A stretch of DNA of 12,629 nucleotides. Origin: Pseudomonadota bacterium. Lineage in GTDB: Bacteria > Pseudomonadota > Alphaproteobacteria > Caulobacterales > Caulobacteraceae. The stretch lies in NCBI GenBank assembly GCA_023434015.1, contig JAEYTM010000185.1, positions 1-12,629 on the forward strand, written 5' to 3'. A program made the translations under genes and the position numbers. Under the pieces are notes generated by a model. It had not been told where the DNA came from. It searched no databases and saw only the letters and a list, made by a program, of their open reading frames with translations. The stretch's first letter is position 1; the number at the start of each line of letters is the position of its first letter. Below, piece by piece: positions 1 through 7,323 of the stretch.

Positions 1-1
1 C

Positions 2-337
2 GTCGGCAGCGCGGCGGCGGGCCTGGTCGGCAAGAGTGTCGGCCGCAACACCGCATCCTTCGTGAAGCGGCTGTTCAGCGGGAAGAAGAACAAGGAGGAG
101 CCCCAGGCCCTTCAGGCAGCCGCGACACCGGCGCCATGGGCCGAACACAACGCGGTCGCCGCCGCGGCGACGGCGCCCGAGCCGCCGTTGCTGGTCCTGC
201 CGCGGGCGGAACATTCAGCCGCAGATGCAGCGGCGCCTCAGCCGCTCGCGGAAACCGCGCCGTTGATGATCGAGGCGCCAGCCACGCCGCAAGCCGCGAC
301 GGAGGCCACACCAGGGGTTGCAATTATGAACCCTTAA
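2..337 (+). CDS. C-terminal end of an unrecognised protein (5' end outside window)
   Basis: The reading frame is open from base 2 to the TAA at 335-337, so this is the last 111 residues of a longer gene; the GTG at 62 is probably internal. The first ~20 visible residues are glycine/alanine rich (GSAAAGLVGKSVGRN), which could be a glycine-zipper-like or helical segment. A basic patch follows (KRLFSGKKNK, about residues 22-31). The rest is a low-complexity tail rich in Ala, Pro and Glu, probably disordered. No catalytic motif is visible and I do not recognise the family. Third codon positions are G/C rich as in the neighbours, which supports real coding. The next gene starts 43 bases downstream on the same strand. 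Function unknown. Confidence 0.55.
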   Translation, partial: VGSAAAGLVGKSVGRNTASFVKRLFSGKKNKEEPQALQAAATPAPWAEHNAVAAAATAPEPPLLVLPRAEHSAADAAAPQPLAETAPLMIEAPATPQAATEATPGVAIMNP

Positions 338-380
338 GAAGTGGCGGCGCAGATCGTCGACCCAGGATGGAGCGGCCCCG

Positions 381-656
381 ATGAGCGCAGACAGCACCAG
401 CAGCCGCCGCGACCTCGTCGCCCGGGTGGCGACGCTCGAGCTGGTCGTCGCCGATCTGATCGAGGTCCTCTGGCGGCTCGACCCAGCGGCCATGGAGAGG
501 CAGGCGCAGGAGGCCCGCCGCGACCTGGAAACCCATGACAGCCGCTCCGCCCCGGCAGGCGCGGAGCATCAGCGTGACCGGCTGCGGGGGGTCCTGCAGG
601 ACCGGCGCCGCCGGCTTGAGCACCGCCGCCGGCCGCGCGGAGCCGCGAGGTCCTGA
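381..656 (+). CDS. small hypothetical protein, 91 aa
   Basis: The ATG at 381 is preceded by a plausible ribosome-binding site (GGAG at 369-372, 8 bases upstream). Residues 8-50 form a probable amphipathic helix or short coiled coil (VARVATLELVVADLIEVLW, then a DPAAMERQAQEARRDLE stretch). From about residue 52 the composition shifts to an arginine-rich, probably disordered tail. Codon third positions are G/C rich throughout. I do not recognise a named family; small helical proteins of this kind with an LxWxxDP segment occur as hypotheticals in related genomes, but that is recollection rather than a search. It sits 43 bases after the upstream gene and 63 bases before the EAL gene, so cotranscription is possible. 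The Arg-rich end could reflect a frameshift relative to homologues; alignment would decide. Confidence 0.5.
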   Translation: MSADSTSSRRDLVARVATLELVVADLIEVLWRLDPAAMERQAQEARRDLETHDSRSAPAGAEHQRDRLRGVLQDRRRRLEHRRRPRGAARS

Positions 657-719
657 GCCCATGCAACCCGGGGTTAAGGGACCCCGCGCTAGCATGCCTG
701 TCCACCTGGAGAGCCCGTC

Positions 720-2333
720 GTGTCTATCGGGGCCCATCGGCTGCTCGGCTTCGCCTTCGCGACGGCGGATCTCTTCATCGAGGTCTCGCGCGAGGGAAGG
801 ATCGCCTATGCTATGGGTGCAAGCCAGTCCCTGTCAGGCGCGGAGGTAGACAGCCTGGTTGGTCGTCCCTGGCGGGATTTTGTCGATCCCGCCGACGGAC
901 CGATGGTCGAGGCGCTGTTCGACGGGCTGGAGCCTGGCCTTCGCGCAGGCCCAACTCTGGTCCGGCTGGCGGACGCGAACGACGGCATCGCGAGGGCGGT
1001 GTCGCTCTCGGCCTTCCGCCTCCCCGAGAACGGCGGCGCGCTGTCCTGCGCCTTGTCCTGGGCCAGTCCTGACGCCGCGCCGGCGGCCGGCGACCTGCAC
1101 GATCGCGAAACCTTCGAAGCCGTGGCCGGGGCCCTGTTGCAGACGGCCAGGTCTACCGGCGCCAACCTGGAGCTGGCGCTGATCGAACTGGAGGGCCTGT
1201 CGGATGCGCGCCAAGCCGCCGCCCCGGCCGACCGCCAGGCGCTCGACACCCGCCTGGCCGGCGTGCTCCGCGCCCAGGCTCACGGGGGCGCGGCCACAGA
1301 ACTCGGGGACGACCGCTTCGCCCTGGTTCGTCCGCGCGGCGAGGCTACGGAAGTCCTCGCCCAGCGGGTGGCGAAGCTGATGTCGGTCGGCCCTCACGGG
1401 CCCATACGCCCACGCGCCGAAGCCCTCCCGCTGAGGGCTGAGGGCCCCTCCCGTCAGGCCGTGCGCGCCCTGCGTTACTCGCTGGACAGCTTCCTGCGGG
1501 AGGGACTGGCCGGCTCGCCGGCAGGCGACCTGTCCGAGGCCCTGGGCAGGGCGATGGAGCGGACGCTGACCGAGGTCGGCGCGCTAGGCTCGGCGATCCG
1601 CGACCGGCGGTTCCGGTTGGTTTACCAGCCGGTGGTGCGGCTGAGGGACCGCTCCATCCACCACTACGAGACCCTGGTCCGCTTCGGCGACGAGGAGAGC
1701 CCGTTCCCCCGTATCCGCATGGCCGAGGAGATGGAGCTGATCGAGCCGCTCGACAGCGCCATCCTGGAGACCGCCGTCGAGATGTTGACGCGCACGGAGG
1801 GGCTGAAACTGGCGGTGAACGTCTCCGGCAGGACGATCGCCAGTTCCGCCTTCGTGGCCCGCGCCTGCGGGCTCATAGCGCGCAACCCGACGGCGCGCGG
1901 CCGGCTGATGTTCGAGTTGACCGAAAGCGCCGCCCTGGACGACCTCGGGCTGGCCGATCGCCACCTGCAGGCGCTGCGCGAGCAAGGCTGCGAGATCTGC
2001 CTCGACGACTTCGGCGCCGGCGCCGCGTCGCTGGCCTATCTCCAGCAACTGCGGCTGGACGTTTTGAAGATCGATGGCCGCTACATCCGCGACCTGCAGC
2101 ACGGAGGCCGCGAGGCGACCTTCGTCAAGCACCTGGTCAAGATGTGCGCCGAAATGGGGGTCCGGACCCTGGCCGAGATGATCGAGACCCCGGCTGCCGA
2201 GGAGGCTGTGCGCCTGGCGGGCGTCGACATGGGTCAGGGGTGGCTCTACGGCGCGGCCACCGACACCCCCGACGCCGAGGTGCGCGCCGTCGAGCGCCTG
2301 CACGCCCGGGTCCGGCCGGCATTGAGCCGCTAG
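720..2333 (+). CDS. PAS - degenerate GGDEF - EAL protein, probable cyclic-di-GMP phosphodiesterase
   Basis: 537 residues from a GTG at 720, with GGAG about 10 bases upstream. Residues ~10-115 look like a PAS sensor domain. Residues ~125-225 resemble a GGDEF domain whose signature is replaced by LGDDRF (195-200), so cyclase activity is unlikely. Residues ~280-525 are an EAL domain. Its motif reads ETLVRF (317-322) rather than EAL, but the residues that bind metal and substrate in active EAL enzymes appear present: E317, N367, E402 (ELTES), D429-D430 (DDFG), K450, E486 and Q506. From family knowledge it should hydrolyse cyclic-di-GMP to pGpG in the cytoplasm, with PAS and pseudo-GGDEF parts as regulators. 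No transmembrane segment is seen. The architecture resembles Caulobacter PdeA, but I cannot establish orthology. A CtrA-pathway kinase that responds to cyclic-di-GMP in Caulobacter lies at the other end of the window. Confidence 0.88.
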   Translation: MSIGAHRLLGFAFATADLFIEVSREGRIAYAMGASQSLSGAEVDSLVGRPWRDFVDPADGPMVEALFDGLEPGLRAGPTLVRLADANDGIARAVSLSAFRLPENGGALSCALSWASPDAAPAAGDLHDRETFEAVAGALLQTARSTGANLELALIELEGLSDARQAAAPADRQALDTRLAGVLRAQAHGGAATELGDDRFALVRPRGEATEVLAQRVAKLMSVGPHGPIRPRAEALPLRAEGPSRQAVRALRYSLDSFLREGLAGSPAGDLSEALGRAMERTLTEVGALGSAIRDRRFRLVYQPVVRLRDRSIHHYETLVRFGDEESPFPRIRMAEEMELIEPLDSAILETAVEMLTRTEGLKLAVNVSGRTIASSAFVARACGLIARNPTARGRLMFELTESAALDDLGLADRHLQALREQGCEICLDDFGAGAASLAYLQQLRLDVLKIDGRYIRDLQHGGREATFVKHLVKMCAEMGVRTLAEMIETPAAEEAVRLAGVDMGQGWLYGAATDTPDAEVRAVERLHARVRPALSR

Positions 2334-2349
2334 CGCTTCCCGGAAAGCG
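2334..2349 (+). terminator. possible hairpin after the EAL gene
   Basis: CGCTT and AAGCG form a 5-bp stem around a 6-base loop directly after the TAG of the EAL gene. No T-run follows, so termination is only a weak inference. Confidence 0.2.
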
Positions 2350-2472
2350 GGCATAGGCTGATTTCCAAGGGCGGTTACGCGCGCCTGGACCGGTCCGCGA
2401 CCGTCTGACTTCGCGCCAGGATGCATCTGAACCCGGGGGACTTCGGGGACATCCTTGGCGCCAAAGCTGATG

Positions 2473-2478
2473 GGAGGA
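2473..2478 (+). promoter_or_regulatory. Shine-Dalgarno GGAGGA setting the EF-G-like start
   Basis: GGAGGA lies 5 bases before the ATG at 2484 and decides that start over the in-frame ATG at 2421, which has no comparable site. Confidence 0.7.
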
Positions 2479-2483
2479 CGACC

Positions 2484-4511
2484 ATGCCAATCCAGACCGC
2501 GGGGTCCGTACGAGCCTTGGCGCTCGTGGGCCCCACAAGCGCCGGCAAGACCACCCTGTTGGAAGCGCTGCTGCTGGCGACCGGAGCCATCGATAGGCGA
2601 ACCGGCGGAGGCGGCGACAAGGTCGGAGATTCCAGCCCGGAGGCGCGGGCGCGCGGTCATTCCGTCGAGGTCAACCTCGCCGACTTCGAGTTCATGGGCG
2701 ACCGCTACGCGGTGATCGACTGTCCCGGGTCGCTCGAGTTCTGCGCGGAGGTGGACGCCGCCCTGCCCGCCGTCGACCTGGCCATCGTGGGCGCCGAACC
2801 CGACCCCGCCACGGCCGCCCTGCTGCAGCCGACTCTGCGGGAGCTGGAGCGGCTGGGCGTGCCGCACGCCCTGTTCGTCAACAAGATGGATCAGGCACAC
2901 GGCAGCCTGACGGAGTTGCTCGGCGCCCTGGCCCCGGTCAGTTCAGCGCCGCTGGTCGCGCGACAGATTCCCACCTGGACCGGTGAGCGGGTATCGGGCT
3001 TCATCGACCTGGCCCTCGAGCGCGCGTTCGTCTACCGGCCCGGCGAGCCGTCCCAGCAGGTGGATATCCCCGGCGAGTTGCGCGACGCGGAGACCGAGGC
3101 GCGGTTCCACATGCTGGAGCAGATCGCCGACTTCGACGACGCCCTGCTGGAGCAGCTGCTTTCCGACGTCACCCCCAGCCGCGACGCCGTGTTCGCCGAC
3201 CTCGTGCGCGAGATGAACGAGGGCCTTATCGTGCCGGTGTTCTTCGGCTCCGCCTCCAACGGCTTTGGGGTCCGTCGGCTGCTGAAGGCCCTGCGGCACG
3301 AGACGCCACCGCCCCAGCGGGCCGCCGAACGGCTCGGCCTGGACGCCGGCGCCTATGTGCTGAAGACCGCCTACGCCGGGCAGTCGGGCAAGCTCGCCTA
3401 TGCGCGGGTGTTCGGCAGAAGCCTGGACGACGGCGCAGAGCTGACGCTGCCGGACGGTGAGAAGGGGCGGGTCGGCGGGCTTTTCTCAATTCAGGGGGCG
3501 GCGCTCAAGAAGGTCGCCAGCGCGCCGCCCGGGGAGATCGCCGCGATCGGCAAGGTGGACGCTGCGGTCGCCGGCCAGGTCCTGTCGCTGACGGGCAGGC
3601 CTCAGGAGGTGCGCAGCGCGGTGCGGCCCCGCCGGCCGCTGTTCGCCGTCGCCCTCTCCGCCCGCAACCACAAGGACGACGTCCGCCTGTCGGGGGCGCT
3701 GGGCAAGCTGGTCGACGAGGACCCCGGGTTGCGGCTGACCCATGACGCCGAGGCGCGCCAGGTGCTGCTGGCCGGCCAGGGCGAGGGTCATGTGCGGCTG
3801 GCCCTGGAAAGGCTCAAGCGCCGCTTCGGGGTGGAGATCGACACCGAGCAGCCGCGCACCCCATACCGGGAGACGATCCAGCGCGGGACCTCCCATCGGG
3901 CGCGGCACAAGAAGCAGTCCGGCGGCCACGGCCAGTTCGCCGACATCTCCATAGAGGTCCGCCCCCTTCCCCGGGGCTCGGGCTTCGTCTTCCAGCAGAA
4001 GGTGGTCGGCGGCGCGGTGCCCAAGCAGTGGATCCCGGCGGTGGAGCAGGGTGTCCGCGACGGCCTCGCCAAGGGGCCGCTGGGATTTCCGGTCACCGAC
4101 CTGGAGGTCACCCTGACCGACGGTCAGACGCACAGCGTCGATTCCTCCGAAATGGCCTTCCGCCTGGTCGGTCGCATGGCGATTGAGGAGGCGCTGCGCA
4201 GCTGCGGGTCGATCCTGCTGGAGCCGATCGAGAAGCTGACGGTCTATTCGCCCTCTCCCCACGCCTCGAACGTGACCTCGGCCCTCACCGCCCGGCGCGG
4301 CCAGATCCTCGGCCTCGCTCCTCGGGAAGACTGGCGCGGCTGGGAGCGAATCGACGCCTACCTGCCGCAGAGCGAACGCCAGCAGTTGATCGCCGAACTG
4401 CGCGGCCTGACCCAGGGGCTGGGCGCCTTCGAGGCCGACTTCGACCACATGGCGGAACTGACCGGACGGCTGGCGGCGGAGGCCGCGCAGGCGGCCCGGC
4501 CAGGGGCCTAG
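2484..4511 (+). CDS. elongation factor G-like translational GTPase
   Basis: 675 residues. The ATG at 2484 is chosen over an upstream in-frame ATG (2421) because a strong GGAGGA lies 5 bases before it and the protein then begins a few residues before the G domain, as in the family. G domain: P-loop GPTSAGKT (16-23), switch-I-like RGHS (57-60), G3 DCPGS (79-83), NKMD (133-136), GSAS (255-258). Domain II ~290-375, domain III with GQGEGHVRLALERL ~385-455, domain IV with QSGGHGQF and VVGGAVPKQW ~460-585, domain V ~586-665. This is the full EF-G layout, slightly shorter than canonical EF-G (~690-700). The catalytic histidine of DTPGH is serine here, and switch I is shortened. It matches the EF-G-like (FusA2-type) paralogues found beside the true fusA in many bacteria, whose role is poorly defined. 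No str-operon genes flank it, which supports a paralogue rather than the housekeeping factor. Confidence 0.88.
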   Translation: MPIQTAGSVRALALVGPTSAGKTTLLEALLLATGAIDRRTGGGGDKVGDSSPEARARGHSVEVNLADFEFMGDRYAVIDCPGSLEFCAEVDAALPAVDLAIVGAEPDPATAALLQPTLRELERLGVPHALFVNKMDQAHGSLTELLGALAPVSSAPLVARQIPTWTGERVSGFIDLALERAFVYRPGEPSQQVDIPGELRDAETEARFHMLEQIADFDDALLEQLLSDVTPSRDAVFADLVREMNEGLIVPVFFGSASNGFGVRRLLKALRHETPPPQRAAERLGLDAGAYVLKTAYAGQSGKLAYARVFGRSLDDGAELTLPDGEKGRVGGLFSIQGAALKKVASAPPGEIAAIGKVDAAVAGQVLSLTGRPQEVRSAVRPRRPLFAVALSARNHKDDVRLSGALGKLVDEDPGLRLTHDAEARQVLLAGQGEGHVRLALERLKRRFGVEIDTEQPRTPYRETIQRGTSHRARHKKQSGGHGQFADISIEVRPLPRGSGFVFQQKVVGGAVPKQWIPAVEQGVRDGLAKGPLGFPVTDLEVTLTDGQTHSVDSSEMAFRLVGRMAIEEALRSCGSILLEPIEKLTVYSPSPHASNVTSALTARRGQILGLAPREDWRGWERIDAYLPQSERQQLIAELRGLTQGLGAFEADFDHMAELTGRLAAEAAQAARPGA

Positions 4512-4589
4512 GGCGGCCAGGAGCGCCCCCGAAGGCCGCGCCGCGAGCCCCAGGGGCCGCCACGGTCTTCGAGGACCTTCCATGGAGCG

Positions 4590-4607
4590 GCGGGATCTCT
4601 ATCCCGC
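4590..4607. terminator. hairpin between convergent EF-G-like and GST genes
   Basis: GCGGGAT (4590-4596) and ATCCCGC (4601-4607) form a perfect 7-bp stem around a CTCT loop, in the 107-base gap between two converging genes. It could act on transcripts from both sides. There is no clear T-run on either strand, so it is a candidate bidirectional terminator only. Confidence 0.4.
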
Positions 4608-4618
4608 GCCCCGAAACG

Positions 4619-5260
4619 CTAGGCGCCGGCGGTCTCCGCCTGCGCCGCCGCCACCAGAGCGTCGTCGAGCTGATTGGCCCGGTGCGCCGCCGGACGATCG
4701 TCGATCATCTGCACGTAACGCTCGAACGCCGGACGCTTTTCGATGGAGCCGAACTGCAGGCCCCACCCGAGATGAGAGCCAACGTAGAGGTCGGCGGCGG
4801 TGAAGCTGTCGCCGACGAGATAGTCGCGGCCGTCGAGCGCCCCTTCCAGGGCGTCCAGCACGTCGGCGTAGCAGCCGTAGCCGGCCATGCCGCGACGCTC
4901 CGCCGGCACCTCGAAGCCCAAGGCCTGATTGGTGACAGCCGCCTCCAGCGGCCCGGCCGCGAAGAACAGCCATCGATAGTAGGGCCCGCGCAGGGGATCG
5001 CCGACCGGGGGCGCCAAGCCGGCCTCCGGGAAGATGTCGGCGAGATAGGCGCAGATCGCGGCCGTCTCGGTCACCACCACCTCGCCGTGGCGGAGCGCCG
5101 GCACCTTGCCCATCGGATTGATCGCCAGGTAGTCCGGCGACTTCATCCTCGTGAACTCGAGCACCTCGGCACGGTAGGGCCTGCCGACCTCCTCCAGCAT
5201 CCAGCGCGCGATACGGCCGCGCGACATGGGGTTGGTGTAGAGCACCAGGTCATCTGACAT
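4619..5260 (-). CDS. glutathione S-transferase family protein
   Basis: 213 residues. The ATG at 5260 is preferred over an upstream in-frame start at 5305 because AGAAGGA lies 7 bases before it and the thioredoxin-like domain begins immediately (DDLVLYTNPMSRG). N-terminal GST domain ~4-78: candidate catalytic Ser13 in PMSRGR, the cis-proline segment NPMGKVPAL (48-56), and TETAAIC (64-70) where the Glu-Thr pair would bind the gamma-glutamyl part of glutathione. C-terminal all-helical domain ~90-205 with the FTAADLYVG helix-cap region typical of the family. Length is usual for the family. Likely a cytosolic glutathione-conjugating or detoxifying enzyme; the substrate cannot be read from the sequence. 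It is downstream of the DUF885 gene on the same strand but separated by a strong inverted repeat, so it probably has its own promoter. Confidence 0.9.
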   Translation of the reverse strand: MSDDLVLYTNPMSRGRIARWMLEEVGRPYRAEVLEFTRMKSPDYLAINPMGKVPALRHGEVVVTETAAICAYLADIFPEAGLAPPVGDPLRGPYYRWLFFAAGPLEAAVTNQALGFEVPAERRGMAGYGCYADVLDALEGALDGRDYLVGDSFTAADLYVGSHLGWGLQFGSIEKRPAFERYVQMIDDRPAAHRANQLDDALVAAAQAETAGA

Positions 5261-5267
5261 GGCATGT

Positions 5268-5274
5268 TCCTTCT
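5268..5274 (-). promoter_or_regulatory. Shine-Dalgarno AGAAGGA setting the GST start
   Basis: On the minus strand AGAAGGA lies 7 bases upstream of the ATG at 5260, fixing this start rather than the in-frame start at 5305. Confidence 0.65.
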
Positions 5275-5302
5275 GGCTGGAAACGGACGCCAATGTCGTA
5301 AG

Positions 5303-5337
5303 CATGCGCTGCTGACAACGGACTGTCAGCAGCGATG
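5303..5337 (-). terminator. long hairpin/palindrome between DUF885 and GST genes (terminator or operator)
   Basis: CGCTGCTGACA (5307-5317) and TGTCAGCAGCG (5324-5334) are perfect 11-base inverted repeats around a 6-base loop. Allowing one bulged base at 5306, CAT/ATG extends the stem to 14 bp. It begins about 12 bases after the stop of the DUF885 gene and ends about 43 bases before the GST start, both on the minus strand. As RNA it would be a stable terminator-like stem, though no U-run follows. As DNA it is also the size and symmetry of an operator for a dimeric repressor. Confidence 0.55.
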
Positions 5338-5348
5338 ACCCGCGGGCG

Positions 5349-7172
5349 TCAGGTCCGGCCTGAAGCGATGTACCGGTCGACGGCGCCTTCCAGGACCGTC
5401 AGGGGCACGGCGCCGATCAGCAGGCCGGTGTCATGGAACCGGCGCAGGTCGAAGCGCGGCCCCATCGCCGCCCGCGCCTTGTCGCGCAGTCGCAGCCAGG
5501 TGAGCTTGCCGACCATGTAGCTGCAGGCTTGCCCCGGCCAGACGCAGTAGCGCTCGATCTCCGTCGTCGCCGAGCTGGTCGGGCTTCCGTCGATGGCGCT
5601 CATGGTCTCGATGGCCCGTTCGCGGCTCCAGCGTCGGGCGTGCAGGCCGGTGTCGACCACCAGGCGCGCGGCGCGGAACAGCGAGGCCTGGATCTGGCCC
5701 AGCTCGTTCAGCGGTGTCTTCTCGTAGACGCCCATCTCCTTGGCCAGCTGCTCGGCATAGAGCGCCCAGCCCTCGCCGTAGGCGGAGAAGAAGGTCGCCC
5801 GGCGAATCATCGGCAGGTCAGCCTCCTGCTGCAGGGCGATCTGCATATGATGCCCCGGCACCGCCTCGTGATAGGTCAGGGTCGGCAGGGTCCAGGTGGG
5901 GTTTTCTGCGGTGTCCCGCAGGTTAATCCAGTAGATTCCCGGCCGCGAGCCATCCAGGGTCGGCGTGTTGTAGTAGCCGCCGGGCGCGCCCGCCTCGATG
6001 AAGGTCGGCACCCGGCGGACCTCCACCGGAGCCTTCGGCAGGGTCGAGAACATCTGCGGCAGATGCGTGCTCATCTCGCGGACCTGGGCGTTCAGGTCGG
6101 CGATCAGCTTCTCCTTGCCCGCGTCCGTGTTGGGGTAGTGGTACCGGGCGTCCTTGAACAGCGCCTGGATCCGCTCGCCGACCGTCCCGCGGGTGTAGCC
6201 CGCCCCGGCAAGGATGACCTCGGCCCGCGCGGACAGTTCGCGCGCCTGGTCGAGGCCCATCTGGTGGATCTCGTCCGGCGTCAGGGTAGTGGTGGTCGAG
6301 TCCTTCAGCGAGAGGGCGTAGTAGGCCTCGCCGTCCGGCAGCCTCCAGGCGCCGGCGTCGTGCACCGCCCGGGGCCGGATATCGTTCATCAGGGCGATCT
6401 GGCGATTCAGGGCCGGGACCACGCGTTCGGAATAGAGGCGCGCGGCCTGCCCTGCGTAGTCGCCGCCGATCCCCTTCTCGCGCGCGCGGCCGGCCACCGA
6501 GGTGACCAGCGGCGAGTCCTCCGGCCGGCCGATCAGGCCCTGCATCTGGGTCAGGGTCCGGTCGACCACGAAGTCGGGCGGAATGACGCCGAGGCCGATG
6601 TCGTGCCGGGCCCGCTCGGTTTCGTGGTCCATCACCTCGGCGAAGGCGGACAGGCGCAACAGGTAGGCGTCGGCGTCGGCCTTGGTCTCGATGGTGTGCT
6701 GGGTGCCGAGGAAGTCCGGGGTCTGCTGATAGGCGCCGGTGAGCTGAGACAGCACATAGGGTTGCCCGACGCCGGCGTATCCGTAGCTGAACCGCCGGTT
6801 GCCCTCGTCCGCCACCTCGGTGGTGAACAGCACGCTGTCGTAATTGACCGCGGGCATGCCGCTGAGCGCCGAACGGTCGATGGCACGCAGGCGGCGAAGC
6901 TGGTCGGCCGTGCGCCGCTTGTCCTGCGCCAGGTCAGCCAGGGACGCGCCGTCGAGCTGCGACTTGGCCGCGGCGCGGGCGTCCTTGTCGAGGCCGAGCT
7001 GGGTCACGCTCTCCGGAGAATGATCCAGCATCTCCTGGAATATCTGGTCGAGGACCGTCCTCAGCCGCGCCTCGGCGTCGCTGCCGGTAGGAAGCGATTG
7101 CGCGAGAGCGCCCGAGCCGGCGAGCGCGGCGGTCGCGCCGGCGGACAGCAGCAGATTGCGGCGACTGAGCAT
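5349..7172 (-). CDS. Tat-exported DUF885 family protein, putative metallopeptidase
   Basis: 607 residues from the ATG at 7172; an in-frame GTG at 7202 would add 10 residues. The ATG is preferred because the protein then opens with a typical twin-arginine signal: SRRNLLL (3-9), a hydrophobic stretch, and a probable cleavage site after ALAQ (~25). Ribosome-binding sites are weak for both starts. The rest matches DUF885 (PF05960). It carries HEAVPGHH (435-442), resembling the zinc-binding HExxxGH element of this family, and YGEGWALYAEQ (465-475), whose glutamate is a likely third ligand. The conserved DTGLHARRWS (507-516) and RYCVWPGQACSYMVGK (541-556) segments complete the C-terminal half. Length is usual. 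Members are presumed periplasmic or secreted peptidases; the substrate is not known. It is divergent from a secreted M20 peptidase. Confidence 0.88.
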   Translation of the reverse strand: MLSRRNLLLSAGATAALAGSGALAQSLPTGSDAEARLRTVLDQIFQEMLDHSPESVTQLGLDKDARAAAKSQLDGASLADLAQDKRRTADQLRRLRAIDRSALSGMPAVNYDSVLFTTEVADEGNRRFSYGYAGVGQPYVLSQLTGAYQQTPDFLGTQHTIETKADADAYLLRLSAFAEVMDHETERARHDIGLGVIPPDFVVDRTLTQMQGLIGRPEDSPLVTSVAGRAREKGIGGDYAGQAARLYSERVVPALNRQIALMNDIRPRAVHDAGAWRLPDGEAYYALSLKDSTTTTLTPDEIHQMGLDQARELSARAEVILAGAGYTRGTVGERIQALFKDARYHYPNTDAGKEKLIADLNAQVREMSTHLPQMFSTLPKAPVEVRRVPTFIEAGAPGGYYNTPTLDGSRPGIYWINLRDTAENPTWTLPTLTYHEAVPGHHMQIALQQEADLPMIRRATFFSAYGEGWALYAEQLAKEMGVYEKTPLNELGQIQASLFRAARLVVDTGLHARRWSRERAIETMSAIDGSPTSSATTEIERYCVWPGQACSYMVGKLTWLRLRDKARAAMGPRFDLRRFHDTGLLIGAVPLTVLEGAVDRYIASGRT

Positions 7173-7279
7173 GGCGAGAGCATCCGATGTAACCTGTGAC
7201 ACCCAGGCTTAAGGCTCAGGAACCGGGCGCCGCAAGCCGGCTGCCGTTAAATTCCGGTAATGCGGGCGGCGCCGGACGT

Positions 7280-7299
7280 CGTCGGCTGCTATGCCGACG
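7280..7299 (+). promoter_or_regulatory. 7-bp inverted repeat in the leader of the M20 gene
   Basis: CGTCGGC (7280-7286) and GCCGACG (7293-7299) are perfect inverted repeats around a 6-base spacer, 24 bases before the chosen ATG in the divergent intergenic region 7173-7323. It could be an operator or an mRNA hairpin near the ribosome-binding site. GC-rich DNA yields such repeats by chance. I see no convincing promoter boxes in this gap. Confidence 0.3.
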
Positions 7300-7307
7300 G
7301 TTCAGCC

Positions 7308-7314
7308 GAGAGGA
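7308..7314 (+). promoter_or_regulatory. Shine-Dalgarno GAGAGGA setting the M20 start
   Basis: GAGAGGA lies 9 bases before the ATG at 7324. It supports that start, which opens with a clean signal peptide, over the in-frame ATG at 7291. Confidence 0.6.
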
Positions 7315-7323
7315 ATCTGCCCC

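Noticed and set aside
674..693. possible promoter with a GCTAGC -10-like box before the EAL gene
   Set aside because: GCTAGC partly resembles the Caulobacter -10 pattern, but no -35 element lies at the right spacing.
1584..2900. 438-codon minus-strand open frame across the EAL and EF-G-like genes
   Set aside because: It spans two recognisable genes and their gap, has no domain signature and reads as a low-complexity Gly/Gln/Val-rich shadow.
5433..7199. 588-codon open frame on the + strand opposite the DUF885 gene
   Set aside because: It mirrors DUF885, which has a clear signal peptide and motifs. Long antisense frames arise in high-GC coding DNA, and the translation shows no domain or start signal.
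7247..7261. possible CtrA box (TTAA, seven bases, then TAAT) upstream of the M20 gene
   Set aside because: The second half should be TTAA; TAAT matches only two of four positions, so it does not meet the consensus.
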